64,000 nucleotides of DNA from Bacillus sp. (in: firmicutes) (GCA_031180805.1 JAPSLL010000006.1:62001-126000), one strand, 5' to 3'; positions 16,268-24,721 are shown, counted from the stretch's first letter. Notes: generated by a model not told the origin, from the letters alone. A program made the numbers and translations.

Positions 16268-16680
16268 GTTTTATCCTTTTTCAACTGCTTTAATTTTTGC
16301 TCTAATTGGTCCATCAATTTTTCATCGACATCTGTTAATGAATCTAGCATGTGTGTAATGACGACACCACCAAATTCATCTAGCAAATTTTCCGTAAGCT
16401 TTTTTGATTGCGCTTCAAAAAATTCATCTCTCGACTGAATTGGCTTAAAGAAAGAAGTTCTTCCCTTTGTTCGTTTCTGTAAAACACCTTTATCTACTAA
16501 TCTTTTCATTACAGTCATGACAGTATTAAAGTTTACTTTCTTTTCAACTTCAAGTCGTTGTTGAACCTCTTTAATACTCAATTCCTCCCCTTCCCAGAGA
16601 AGCTCGAGTATTTTCGCTTCAAGTGGACCAAAAAATCTTGAGAGACCTTCCCCAGAATAATTGAACTTCTTTATATCCAA
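16264..16680 (-). CDS. BlaI/MecI/CopY family repressor
   Basis: 138 residues. A winged helix at the N-terminus (LGPLEAKILELLW-like segment, then SIKEVQQRL and FNTVMTVMKRLVDKGVLQKR) is followed by a helical dimerisation region (DEFFEAQSKKLTENLLDEFG), the standard BlaI/MecI architecture. The TTG start is preceded by AAGGTGA at 6 bases. A promoter and dyad operator lie immediately upstream, and the same dyad lies before doxX. It therefore probably represses itself and the doxX-thioredoxin unit, and is released when the co-encoded M56 protein is activated. No beta-lactamase is nearby. Confidence 0.9.
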   Translation of the reverse strand: MDIKKFNYSGEGLSRFFGPLEAKILELLWEGEELSIKEVQQRLEVEKKVNFNTVMTVMKRLVDKGVLQKRTKGRTSFFKPIQSRDEFFEAQSKKLTENLLDEFGGVVITHMLDSLTDVDEKLMDQLEQKLKQLKKDKT

Positions 16681-16693
16681 TCAGATCACCTTC

Positions 16694-16730
16694 CACTACG
16701 TATTGTAGTGTATTATTTTATATAGTTCAA
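16694..16730 (-). promoter_or_regulatory. Promoter and operator of the BlaI-like gene
   Basis: On the minus strand TTGAAC (16725-16730) and TACAAT (16702-16707) are 17 bases apart. The dyad CACTAC-N5-GTAGTG (16694-16710) covers the -10 box, so repressor binding would exclude RNA polymerase. Confidence 0.75.
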
Positions 16731-16952
16731 GCATTTCCTGAATCTTTAATTAAATTGTCATATTAATTTAACTTGATTCCTATTGTTTAAGAGGCTACTA
16801 GTCTAAAAGTTTTGTTATTTGCAAAACATTAAACAATATTAATAGTAAAAATCCAATTTTTAAAAATTCAGCATAATGAATCAAGAAATAAACTTCTCAT
16901 TTTTATTATTATAAGGTGTATTCATAAGTTTACCTAATCTTTCTGTAAAATA

Positions 16953-16984
16953 AAACAAGGAGCTGCCAATACAACTCCTTGTTT
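16953..16984 (-). terminator. Terminator downstream of the EamA gene
   Basis: AAACAAGGAG (16953-16962) pairs perfectly with CTCCTTGTTT (16975-16984); on the minus strand UAUUUUAC follows. It is 80 bases past the stop of the EamA gene. The rest of 16731-16952 is AT-rich with no visible gene. Confidence 0.7.
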
Positions 16985-17064
16985 AAATCTCAACTTATTT
17001 TCTATATAAATGAAGTTGTGACCATATTTCGATAGGTACCTTGCAGAGTATAAATGACCAATTT

Positions 17065-17985
17065 TCAAGAAGCACTTGATACCGAATTATTTTGAACAGG
17101 TACAACCTTCTTATTAGACTTTGTTCCTCTTACATTGCCGACAATAATTCCACATAGTATGAGAACAACACCTACCCATTGCACCAAACCAACATCTTCC
17201 TTCAAAACGAGTGCTGACATTGAAACAGCTACCGGAAGCTCTGATGTCGTTAATATTGTTCCAAGTCCTGGTCCAATATGAGGCATCCCAATTGAAAATA
17301 ATAGAGGTGGGAGTACTACTCCAAAAAATCCAAGAAGTAATCCATATGGTGCAACCCCTAGTAAGACCGGTAAATCAACTAGATAGATTGGTGGAAACAC
17401 TAGAAATACTACGATTAATCCTCCAGTGGAAAGAACCGCACTTTTTAATAGTGGTGGTACATCTGTTCCAACTGAACCGCTCAGAAAAATAAAAGTTGAA
17501 AACGTTACTGCAGCTAGCAGTCCCCAAATAGTCCCTTGCCATGATAAAGCAATTCCACCATTTGAAACAATACCTGCTGCTAAAATTGAGCCGATTAGCA
17601 GAATCGTTATTGAAAGTATATTCACTTTTGTAGGTTTTTTCTTATAGAATAACCACTCAATAAGTGTACCAATCCAAACAAATTGAAATAGTAAAATAAT
17701 CGCCAATGAAGCATTAAGTGTTTGCAGTGATTGATAATAAAATATTCCTGTTAAGCCAAATGGAATTCCTGATAATAGTAGTTTAATCGTTTGGCCTTGA
17801 GAAATTTTCTTCCTTCTTGTTAATAGAACGAGCCCCCAGGAAATCAATGATCCAAATAAGTATTGCCCCCCTGTGACCTCTGTCACCGAAAAGCCATTTG
17901 CATAAGCAAGCTTAACAAATGTAGATAATATCCCATAACAACATCCACCTAAAAAAACAATAAATGCATAATGCCAAGTTTTCAA
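17065..17985 (-). CDS. EamA (DMT) family transporter
   Basis: 306 residues from a TTG at 17985, with AAGGAGG seven bases upstream; the longer in-frame start at 18024 lies inside the upstream terminator region. Ten hydrophobic helices form two EamA repeats, the first containing YGILSTFVKLAYANGF and GIPFGLTGIFYYQSLQ, the second GLLAAVTFSTFIFLSG and SMSALVLKEDVGLVQWVGV. The charged tail is short. EamA proteins move metabolites, often amino acids or their derivatives, across the membrane; the substrate is unknown. Upstream is a folded leader with a perfect terminator, suggesting that expression is controlled by premature termination. Confidence 0.85.
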   Translation of the reverse strand: MKTWHYAFIVFLGGCCYGILSTFVKLAYANGFSVTEVTGGQYLFGSLISWGLVLLTRRKKISQGQTIKLLLSGIPFGLTGIFYYQSLQTLNASLAIILLFQFVWIGTLIEWLFYKKKPTKVNILSITILLIGSILAAGIVSNGGIALSWQGTIWGLLAAVTFSTFIFLSGSVGTDVPPLLKSAVLSTGGLIVVFLVFPPIYLVDLPVLLGVAPYGLLLGFFGVVLPPLLFSIGMPHIGPGLGTILTTSELPVAVSMSALVLKEDVGLVQWVGVVLILCGIIVGNVRGTKSNKKVVPVQNNSVSSAS

Positions 17986-18009
17986 AATAAATCCTCCTTT
18001 TTTCGCATT

Positions 18010-18110
18010 AAAAAAGCCACACAATTGTCATTCGACAGTTGTGTGGCGAAAATAGAGGTACACCTCTAGAAAAATCCACGGCCTAAAAATATAGGTTTTA
18101 TTATTCCATT
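18010..18110 (-). promoter_or_regulatory. Structured leader with terminator before the EamA gene
   Basis: In minus-strand order the leader shows a CCTA/TAGG mini-hairpin (about 18083-18096), a GGCCGTGG stretch, and a perfect TAGAGGT/ACCTCTA hairpin (18053-18068). It ends in a strong intrinsic terminator (stem 18016-18047, GCCACACAA with TTGTGTGGC) with six U residues. The gene's ribosome site follows within 20 bases. GTGG in the upstream stretch could pair with CCAC of the terminator. This is the arrangement of an attenuator or riboswitch, but it does not match a class I know. Confidence 0.6.
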
Positions 18111-18240
18111 TCAAAAAATATTATAAAATTCATTAATGTTAGTTGTCAACGATAAATAACATGATCCCGATTTTCCTTACTCAATTAACTGAAGAAAAGA
18201 TATATATATGACCCGTTAATAAACCTTCCATGGCAAGGAT

Positions 18241-18774
18241 TCATACTAGTAAATCTAATTTTTTTTTGTTCATCCTCTCTAAAATAGACTTAACGAATTC
18301 AGTTTTATCTTCCGCGTATTTATGTTTATTACCGATACTCACCAAAGATAATTCATGCTTAAGTTTTTCATATTGATTTCTTGCCGTTTCATTATCTCTC
18401 AAATAATCTCTAAATCTCAGCTGTTCGAGTAAATACCCATCACCACTTTGGTACATATGTATTTGATGTGTCCTTGGCTCTCCTTTGCTAAAGTAATGTC
18501 TTTCTGGCAGTACATTTGTCCCTTTATATGAGTACCCAATTTCAACTAATGGTTTAACGCATTTATCTCCATCCTGAAAATCCTTAATCTCAATAGCGAT
18601 ATCGATAATCGGCTTTGCGCTTAAATCCCTTATAGCTGTACTTCCGATATGATGAATATTTATTATATATTGACCAATTATATGTTGGATTCTCTTTTTC
18701 TCTAATTGAAATTCTCTTTCCCAATCACTTGTCCAAGGAACTAAAAATACCTCACCTTTTGGTAATCCAAGCAT
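18241..18774 (-). CDS. GrpB/UPF0157 family protein
   Basis: 177 residues of the GrpB family, which has a nucleotidyltransferase-like fold. The signature IHHIGSTAIRDLSAKPIIDI (about 40-59) carries the G-S and Asp residues of that fold. PERHYFSKGEPRTHQIHMY and LRFRDYLRDNETARNQYEKLK are also characteristic. The biochemical role is unproven; members are small cytosolic proteins sometimes fused to acetyltransferases or dephospho-CoA kinase. AAGGAGGGATAGGTT precedes the ATG. It stands alone, with no obvious partner. Confidence 0.9.
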   Translation of the reverse strand: MLGLPKGEVFLVPWTSDWEREFQLEKKRIQHIIGQYIINIHHIGSTAIRDLSAKPIIDIAIEIKDFQDGDKCVKPLVEIGYSYKGTNVLPERHYFSKGEPRTHQIHMYQSGDGYLLEQLRFRDYLRDNETARNQYEKLKHELSLVSIGNKHKYAEDKTEFVKSILERMNKKKLDLLV

Positions 18775-18927
18775 AACCTATCCCTCCTTAGCGTACATTC
18801 TGCATTTATTTAGTAGTCTATAATAGAACTGCTATGTTTTCTTTGCTGTTATAACTAATTTGTTAATACTAAGAAAGGTCTTGTAATATTAAGAGAAAGT
18901 TATTGAAAATAATCATTTATATTGTTG

Positions 18928-19362
18928 TTATCCATTCCGATTATTTTTTATTCGAAAACGAATTAATATGGCAATTGATATAAAAATGATGATAGGTATA
19001 ATTATTTTCAATAAATCTAACCAATGAAAAGGGGCTTCATGAGAATATATTGCTTTTTGCCACCTATTTTCACTTACTTTAACAGCAATAGCCTTTTCAG
19101 TGGGTATATTATTTATTTCATAATAAGGAGTACCTTTAGGATAAGCATTTGAAGCATTTCCATAGTATTCTCCTGTCATATCATTAGGGCGTGTTTTTAC
19201 TTCTCCTATCCACTCGCCTATCTCTTTCTCTACTAGCTTTTCTTGTTTAACCTCATACACATTTCCATCCCAAACAACAAAAGGATAAGCCCAGCTTAAT
19301 GCTTGTATTGATGATGTAAATGCAAATATGAATATTATAAAAAATGATACCGTTTTTTTCAT
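18928..19362 (-). CDS. Exported membrane-anchored protein, unrecognised
   Basis: 144 residues from an ATG at 19362 preceded by AGGGGGG; an upstream in-frame ATG would include that site. An N-terminal signal peptide (MKKTVSFFIIFIFAFTSSIQA) and a C-terminal membrane helix (about 115-134) followed by KNNRNG bracket an extracytoplasmic domain. Visible segments are FVVWDGNVYEV, EIGEWIGEVKTR, and YPKGTPYYEINNIPTEKAIAVK. Comparable Bacillus proteins of unknown function share this layout. It may act at the cell surface. No operon partner. Confidence 0.65.
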   Translation of the reverse strand: MKKTVSFFIIFIFAFTSSIQALSWAYPFVVWDGNVYEVKQEKLVEKEIGEWIGEVKTRPNDMTGEYYGNASNAYPKGTPYYEINNIPTEKAIAVKVSENRWQKAIYSHEAPFHWLDLLKIIIPIIIFISIAILIRFRIKNNRNG

Positions 19363-19465
19363 CAGTATCCCCCCTAACATTTATTTCCCACCTAAATAAT
19401 ACGATCAAATAGTAATTTTACTTAACATGAAATTTCGTTTTCCTGACTTAGTATTCATAACCTTA

Positions 19466-19506
19466 AAAAGGACAGGTAGCTTATCTATTAGAAATGCTAC
19501 TTGTCC
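19466..19506 (-). terminator. Terminator downstream of the DinB-like pseudogene
   Basis: GGACAGGTAGC (19470-19480) and GCTACTTGTCC (19496-19506) form an 11-bp stem with one G-U-type mismatch, followed on the minus strand by UUUUU. It sits about 95 bases after the broken gene at 19600-20114. Confidence 0.75.
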
Positions 19507-19599
19507 TATCCATCAAGAGCGGTTCCTCTATTTTGAAACCTTTCTTGATTTTTAGCTGGTCTAGTCTTTTGATGTTCCAATTTTTCAAAACGAATAATT

Positions 19600-20114
19600 T
19601 TATACCTTAGATTTAATGTACTCCTTTTGTAATCTTTCTTTTATGTGTATACATTTATTCAAATGGATGAAGTTGTGTCTTGTTACAGGCATCAATATTA
19701 ATCCTGCTATGATTTTTTTGCTTCAGTAGTCTGCTAACCATTTTGATTTTTCTGAAACAGCATTTTCTTCAAATAATCGATTAATACTTTTTTGCTCGAC
19801 TTTTTCCTTGAATTGCCCAGGTCGCAATGTTGATATGACTTGGTGAGCTTGCTTTCCAACTGCTGTTCTATAGAATAATAAGGCATTTATATACAGGATA
19901 ATGTCTAAAACGTATTTTCAGCTAAATTCTTCAATAGTACATCTTCCAATGTGATTTGGTCAGTTTCAATTAATGAGGAACAATGTAGCAACGAATGCTG
20001 AGAGAGAAATAATTTAATAGATTGTAAATGTTCTCCAGGTTTATTTAATAGATTTTTCAACATTTTATGATTTTCATTCCAAGACTTTCGTTGTTTTAAG
20101 TCCATTAACTTCAA
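19600..20114 (-). pseudogene. Degraded DinB-like gene (internal deletion, nonsense codon)
   Basis: The first 69 codons (MKLMDLKQRKSWNENHKMLK... to ENTF) are intact and look like the N-terminus of a roughly 200-residue DinB-like Bacillus protein. Beyond a stop the same strand resumes with KQAHQVISTLRPGQFKEKVE, LFEENAVSEKSKWLADY, an in-frame TGA where Trp is expected, then KKIIAGLILMPVTRHNFIHL. About 80 residues of the middle, including part of the metal-binding bundle, are missing. A proper terminator follows. This is a decayed gene, not a small functional protein. Confidence 0.75.
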
Positions 20115-20203
20115 CTCATTTCAAATTATAATCTTATGTATATTTCGATTTAGCTGATTGCGAAACCTTTTTTCCATCACAAATAATTTTAAAGGTATAA
20201 GTT

Positions 20204-20240
20204 CAAAAACAAAGGAAGATTGCCAAAGCAATCTCCCTTT
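20204..20240 (-). terminator. Terminator of the MerR-family gene
   Basis: AAAGGAAGATTGC (20211-20223) pairs with GCAATCTCCCTTT (20228-20240) with one mismatch around a CAAA loop. Minus-strand tail UUUGUUUUUG follows. It is about 55 bases after the stop codon. Confidence 0.75.
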
Positions 20241-20294
20241 TTGAACGACGCTATCTAATGATTAAGTATATTTATGACAAAATCGTTTTTGTTG

Positions 20295-21071
20295 CTATTC
20301 TGTCTTTTTCTCGTTCATAACATTGTGAATCATATAATACTCCATAGCTTGATTTAACCAATCCTCTTCTTCCTTCGTGTAAGGGGATGGGATCGTATTT
20401 ATTAATTTTTCTTTTTCTATGTCTTCGATACCCTGTATGAAGCTCACAGCTTCTTCCCCAACATACTCAAATGTTGATTTTAAATGTTTACTTATTAACT
20501 CTTGTACCTCTTGATCGTGGAATGGTTTCCCTTTTAACCTTTTTACTTCTTTTGAAAACCAAATAAATTCTTTATCTGATGCTAATTTTTCTTCTTCAGC
20601 CTTGTTAAATAACTGCTCTGCCACTTCCTTCGTTGTATGTTGCTCCAGCCATCGTTGTTGTTCATTTTCCGTCTGCATGCTGTTAATTAAACTGATTAAA
20701 ATAGTACTATCCACTTCACCTTCATCTTTTATCAATTGAATCGTACGATTTATCGTATTTAATACAGATTCGATTTGTTCTTTTTTCTCTTCAAACGCCA
20801 ATTTTTGAATCTGTAACGAATCATTTAAGCTTAAATTAAAACTTGATTCCTTTATCATTTTACAAATTTCATTCAAGCTATAGCCTAAATATTTAAAACT
20901 CAAAATTTTTTGCAGCGTAAGAATATCCTTATCCGAATATCGACGGTGGCCAGAATTAGGGTGTTTTTTGGCTTTAAGTAAACCAATTTCATCATAATAA
21001 TGCAAGGTACGTATTGAAATACCCGTCTTTTCAGAGAATTCGCCAATTGAATATGTCAGATTATTATCCAT
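20295..21071 (-). CDS. MerR family transcriptional regulator (TipA-like)
   Basis: 258 residues from an ATG at 21071 preceded by AGGGAGGAAACAAG; the longer frame start at 21113 lacks support. The N-terminal winged helix reads YSIGEFSEKTGISIRTLHYY, then GLLKAKKHPNSGHRRYSDKD (classic MerR), and a coiled linker (about 75-120). The C-terminal helical domain (KEVAEQLFNKAEEEKLASDK and so on) resembles the ligand-binding TipAS type. It probably twists suboptimal-spacer promoters when bound to a small molecule. The adjacent genes are remnants of a kinase and a transporter, so its original target may be lost. Confidence 0.85.
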   Translation of the reverse strand: MDNNLTYSIGEFSEKTGISIRTLHYYDEIGLLKAKKHPNSGHRRYSDKDILTLQKILSFKYLGYSLNEICKMIKESSFNLSLNDSLQIQKLAFEEKKEQIESVLNTINRTIQLIKDEGEVDSTILISLINSMQTENEQQRWLEQHTTKEVAEQLFNKAEEEKLASDKEFIWFSKEVKRLKGKPFHDQEVQELISKHLKSTFEYVGEEAVSFIQGIEDIEKEKLINTIPSPYTKEEEDWLNQAMEYYMIHNVMNEKKTE

Positions 21072-21212
21072 CTTGTTTCCTCCCTTTTCATTACCTTTCA
21101 TGGATAAATTCATCTTACTGCCTCACGTAACTGTAGGTTCAAGCTTTAATTGTAAATTTTTATAAAAGAAATTTTCATCTCAAAAATTAAGGCAAATTTA
21201 GTGATTATGCCC

Positions 21213-21359
21213 TTAAGAAGCGGGAACAACGAATACTGTCATTACGTTTTTCCCTTCAACCTCTTTTTCATTTAGATGAATTTCAACAATTTCAAAAAAG
21301 TCAACATTGGTAGAAAATGTTGACGAAAAAATTGAGAAATAATCAAAACACTGGGCCAT
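21213..21359 (-). pseudogene. Possible C-terminal gene fragment
   Basis: A 48-codon frame (MAQCFDYFSIFSSTF...FFEIVEIHLNEKEVEGKNVM...VVPAS) begins 10 bases after the kinase remnant's stop and ends at 21213. It has the composition of a real coding end but no ribosome site. I do not recognise it. It may be a fragment of a lost protein. Confidence 0.3.
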
Positions 21360-21369
21360 TCTAAAATAA

Positions 21370-21675
21370 TTAAGCTTGGATTCTATTAATGGGAAGATGA
21401 ATTCTAAGAATGAACCAATTATGATTCAGCTCTGCTTCCATTTTCCCATTCATCTTTTCAACTAATTTTTTTGATAGATAAAGCCCTAACCCGCTTGCTT
21501 CAATGTTTGTTCGACTTGTGACTTCTGTATAAAAACGCATAAATATTTTTTCTACAGCAATTTTACTATCCTGTTTGATGTCATTTTTCACCGTGAATAT
21601 TAGATAATTCCCTTCATTTTGATAGCTGATAACAGCCTTGCTTTTAGCATAGCGAAGGATATTTTGCTTACTCAC
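21370..21675 (-). pseudogene. Histidine kinase remnant (C-terminal ATPase half)
   Basis: 101 codons resembling the end of a sensor histidine kinase HATPase_c domain: YLIFTVKNDI (N/G1-like strand), IFMRFYTEVTSRTNIEASGLGLYLSKKLVEKMNGKME (F box and G2 box) and WFILRIHLP. The sensor, membrane helices, HisKA phosphorylation site and most of the N box are gone. In the F box, IFMRFYT stands where IFDRFYT is usual. No ribosome site precedes the frame and no response regulator is adjacent. It is a relic of a two-component system. Confidence 0.75.
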
Positions 21676-21814
21676 TTGCCTTGCAAAGCTGATTGTAGCT
21701 CTAATTTAATGAATAGTAAATTCATTTGTTAAATAATTAAAAAAGTCGAGCGGGGCTAGCTCGAGCTAAGCATCACCAGATTTTTCAACATAGTATTTAC
21801 TCTTTACCAACCTC

Positions 21815-21920
21815 TTACTTCACAGCAACTTCTTCATCTGTCTTATCTTCATAATTTGGTTTTACTCTCTTAATAAAGAAAGCTAGAATGAGTGCTAAAA
21901 CCGTAATCAATGTGGATTCC
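21815..21920 (-). pseudogene. C-terminal remnant of a membrane transporter
   Basis: The minus strand reads AGNLYKFSRESTLITVLALI... then LAFFIKRVKPNYEDKTDEEVA and a stop at 21815. A last hydrophobic helix plus charged tail is typical of MFS drug carriers. In-frame stops interrupt it immediately upstream. Only about 35 codons remain. Confidence 0.45.
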
Positions 21921-21981
21921 CTTGAGAATTTATATAGATTACCAGCTAAATAATAAGCTTCCTTTAATTTTAACTTATTAA

Positions 21982-22020
21982 AAAGATAAGCCAAATTCCT
22001 GTAAGCTTAGGAATTTGGCT
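21982..22020 (-). terminator. Terminator of the YcxC-like EamA gene
   Basis: AGCCAAATTCCT (21989-22000) pairs perfectly with AGGAATTTGGCT (22009-22020); the minus-strand tail is UAUCUUUUUA. The next minus-strand stop upstream is that of the EamA gene at 22122. Confidence 0.75.
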
Positions 22021-22121
22021 ATATTCATGTCGCGATACTTCTATTTTAAAATATTAATTACATAATAGGAGGGAAAGATGTTCATATTATGATAGTTTTA
22101 TTATTGTTTTTGAACATTAAT

Positions 22122-23015
22122 TTAGTTTTCTTTTGAAACTACCCCTTTTTTTGCGACTGGAGCATTTTTGCCTAGTATAACTGAAAAGACAACAATTACA
22201 GCTATAATTATCGTGAATAGTGTAATCGATTCATTTAAAAATACCGTTGCAAATAGAATCATTAAAAATGGTTGTAAATATTGAATTTGACTGACTCTTG
22301 CTATTCCGCCGATAGCCATTCCACTATACCACGCAACATATGCAAGAAATTGGCTAACTACCGCAAGATATATAAAGCTAACCCAAGCTTGAATAGGTGC
22401 ATGAATCATTTCGGGTGTAATGTTTAACCCAACTGGAATAATAAAAAATGGAGCACCGATTATAATTGCCCAAGCAATCACTTGCCAGCTACCTAGCTCC
22501 TTTGCTAACCTCCCCCCTTCTGCGTAACTAAGACCAAGTATCATTACTGCTGCTAGCAGAGCCAAATCAGCTAATTGCAGTCGGCCAAAGCCAAGATGAA
22601 CTGCATAGACAATAACAGCTAAAGAACCGACTGCACTTGATATCCAGAATTTTAGTGAAGGAGCTTCACCAGCTCTGAGCATAGCAAATCCTGCTGTTGC
22701 TAATGGTAACAGGGCTGATTCGACAGCTCCATGAGAAACAGACATTGAATCCATTGCCCAAGAAGTAAGAAGAGGAAAACCTAATACTGCACCTGCTGCG
22801 ACAATAATAAGACTTTTGAATTGACGAAGGGAAGGTAGTTTTTCTTTGCGAACAATTAAAACGATAGCTACTAAAAAAGCTGCTACAACTGTTCTTCCTA
22901 AACCGACGACCGTAGTTCCAAAATACTTTACTGCAATACTTGTAGAAGGAAGAGTTAAGCTAAAACAAATAACTCCTACTAATCCTAATAATAACCCTAT
23001 TTTTTCTCTTTGCAT
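22122..23015 (-). CDS. EamA family transporter, YcxC-like
   Basis: 297 residues from an ATG at 23015 with GGGGCAGG five bases upstream. Ten hydrophobic helices in two EamA halves, with LLGLVGVICFSLTLPSTSIAV at the start and QYLQPFLMILFATVFLNESI near the end. It is divergently transcribed from a MocR-type regulator across about 290 bases. B. subtilis ycxC and ycxD are, as I recall, a neighbouring pair of the same two families, so orthology is likely. It is probably a metabolite exporter whose expression depends on the PLP-sensing regulator. Confidence 0.82.
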   Translation of the reverse strand: MQREKIGLLLGLVGVICFSLTLPSTSIAVKYFGTTVVGLGRTVVAAFLVAIVLIVRKEKLPSLRQFKSLIIVAAGAVLGFPLLTSWAMDSMSVSHGAVESALLPLATAGFAMLRAGEAPSLKFWISSAVGSLAVIVYAVHLGFGRLQLADLALLAAVMILGLSYAEGGRLAKELGSWQVIAWAIIIGAPFFIIPVGLNITPEMIHAPIQAWVSFIYLAVVSQFLAYVAWYSGMAIGGIARVSQIQYLQPFLMILFATVFLNESITLFTIIIAVIVVFSVILGKNAPVAKKGVVSKEN

Positions 23016-23178
23016 CAAATCCTGCCCCTATCTTTTTGTTTTTAGGCTATGTTTAAGCTTAATGTTGATTTAGGGAGACTCGCATTATCTAACGCAGTTG
23101 AGGCTCCCTGCCCCCGGAAAGCGAACACCATTGCAGAAATAAACGATTAAGATTAAACAGACCTATTTTCAAGTAACT

Positions 23179-23287
23179 CTGTACCATTTATCTGTTTTTT
23201 TATAAAACAGTTCTGATATAATTTACATATTACTAGGTACACATATAGAATAAAACCATTCTTTCACCCATCTGTCCTGGTACAGAT
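23179..23287. promoter_or_regulatory. Divergent regulatory region of ycxC/ycxD-like genes
   Basis: The motif CTGTACCA (23179-23186) recurs inverted as TGGTACAG (23278-23285), and AGGTACA stands between them (23235-23241). ATCTGT-N6-ACAGAT (23270-23287) is a dyad overlapping the last copy. An extended -10 TGATATAAT (23214-23222) would serve the regulator gene. MocR proteins bind repeated sites in such divergent promoters, so these are candidate binding sites. Confidence 0.5.
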
Positions 23288-23306
23288 AATGAGGAAGGAG
23301 CAAGAT

Positions 23307-24683
23307 ATGAGCTCAAAGTATATTGAGATTATGGAAGAAATAAAACTTCAGCTAGAAAATGGTTCACTTATTGCAGGCAGTAAGCTTCCTTCAATTCGTC
23401 AGTTATCTGAGCATTTCTCTTGTAGTAAAAATACAGTTATTAAAGCATACGTCGAATTGGAAAAGGAGCATTTGATTTATTCTGTTCCGAAAAGTGGCTA
23501 CTTTGTCGTGAATGAATATCAAAATGAGACGAAGGAAAATGAAGTGATTGATTTCTTGTCTGCGGGTCCAGATAAACATGTTATGCCTTATCTTGATTTT
23601 CAACATTGTATGAACCAAGCAATAGAACAATATAAAGAAGAGCTTTTTACATATTCTGATCAACAGGGGTCTTTCACATTACGAGTGCAATTAGTGAAAT
23701 ACTTGCAAAATTTACAGGTGTTTACTCAGCCTGAGCGATTGGTGGTTGTATCTGGCTCACAGCAAGCCCTTAATTTATTTGTTGCGATGCCGTTTCCGAA
23801 TGGTAAAAACAATATTTTGATAGAACAGCCTTCTTATTTCGGAATTATCGAGTCCATCAATCTCCACCAAGCGACTGCTTTCGGAATTGAGTTATCAATG
23901 GACGGAATCGATCTTGATCGTCTCGAATACATTTTTCGCAACAATGATATAAAGTTTTTCTATATCATTCCAAGATTTCACAATCCTCTTGGACATAGTT
24001 ATACAAATAGGGAAAAGCAAAAAATTGTTGAGTTAGCCGAAAAATACGATGTGTATATTGTGGAAGATGATTTTTTAGGGGATCTTGATCCAAATGCAAA
24101 ATCAGACCCATTATTTGCTTTTGAACCATCTGGGAGAGTGATTTATATAAAAAGCTTTTCAAAAATTTTTCTTCCGGGATTAAGGATTGCGACAGTCGTT
24201 CTTCCTACTCTTATGATGAATAATTTTTTGCGATATAAATTTAGTTCGGATTTTAACAGTTCTGCCCTTTCTCAAGGTGCGCTTGAAATCTATTTAAAAA
24301 GCGGCATGTTTAATAGTCATCTAAAAAAAATAAAAGAGGTATACTATACTAAAATGAGCCTCCTTCAAGATGCATGTGAAGAATTGCTTCCGGAAAATAC
24401 TCATTATTCTAAGCCTACTTCAGGATTCTATCTATCCATCAGCTTGCCTCAGAATGTGACAGCAAAGCAAGTCGTACATATGCTAAATGAGGAGAATATA
24501 TATGTTGATGATGCTTCTAGAATGTTTTTACCTGAATATAAAAAGGATAATTTGGTTCGATTAAGTATTTCTCAAGTAGAGATGAGGAAAATTAAGACAG
24601 GGGTCGAACGATTGGCTCACTGCATTTCATTGATTGACAGTAGGAAAAATCAAAAGCGTCCGAGGAATTTATTACTTTTTTAG
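23307..24683 (+). CDS. MocR-type GntR/aminotransferase regulator, YcxD-like
   Basis: 458 residues from an ATG at 23307, six bases after AGGAAGGAG; the ATG at 23289 lies before that site. The N-terminus is a GntR winged helix (GSLIAGSKLPSIRQLSEHFS, KNTVIKAYVELEKE, about 25-65). The rest is a fold type I aminotransferase: VVVSGSQQALNLF, RFHNPLGH, DDFLGDL, and YIKSFSKIFLPGLRIA with the PLP-binding Lys286. Such proteins use PLP as sensor, not for catalysis. The divergent EamA gene is the expected target. The C-terminus is basic (RKNQKRPRNLLLF). Confidence 0.9.
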   Translation: MSSKYIEIMEEIKLQLENGSLIAGSKLPSIRQLSEHFSCSKNTVIKAYVELEKEHLIYSVPKSGYFVVNEYQNETKENEVIDFLSAGPDKHVMPYLDFQHCMNQAIEQYKEELFTYSDQQGSFTLRVQLVKYLQNLQVFTQPERLVVVSGSQQALNLFVAMPFPNGKNNILIEQPSYFGIIESINLHQATAFGIELSMDGIDLDRLEYIFRNNDIKFFYIIPRFHNPLGHSYTNREKQKIVELAEKYDVYIVEDDFLGDLDPNAKSDPLFAFEPSGRVIYIKSFSKIFLPGLRIATVVLPTLMMNNFLRYKFSSDFNSSALSQGALEIYLKSGMFNSHLKKIKEVYYTKMSLLQDACEELLPENTHYSKPTSGFYLSISLPQNVTAKQVVHMLNEENIYVDDASRMFLPEYKKDNLVRLSISQVEMRKIKTGVERLAHCISLIDSRKNQKRPRNLLLF

Positions 24684-24721
24684 TATTTGTAATTTATCTT
24701 AGAAAAGTATGATTTATAAGC

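Noticed and set aside
15410-16680. Beta-lactam resistance (bla/mec) regulators
   Set aside because: The repressor and M56 families match, but the M56 protein lacks the penicillin-binding sensor and no beta-lactamase or PBP2a gene is nearby.
18050-18070. AGAGG...CCTCT hairpin considered as a preQ1-I riboswitch
   Set aside because: The loop is too short and the A-rich tail and C-rich loop of preQ1-I are missing; only a simple palindrome remains.
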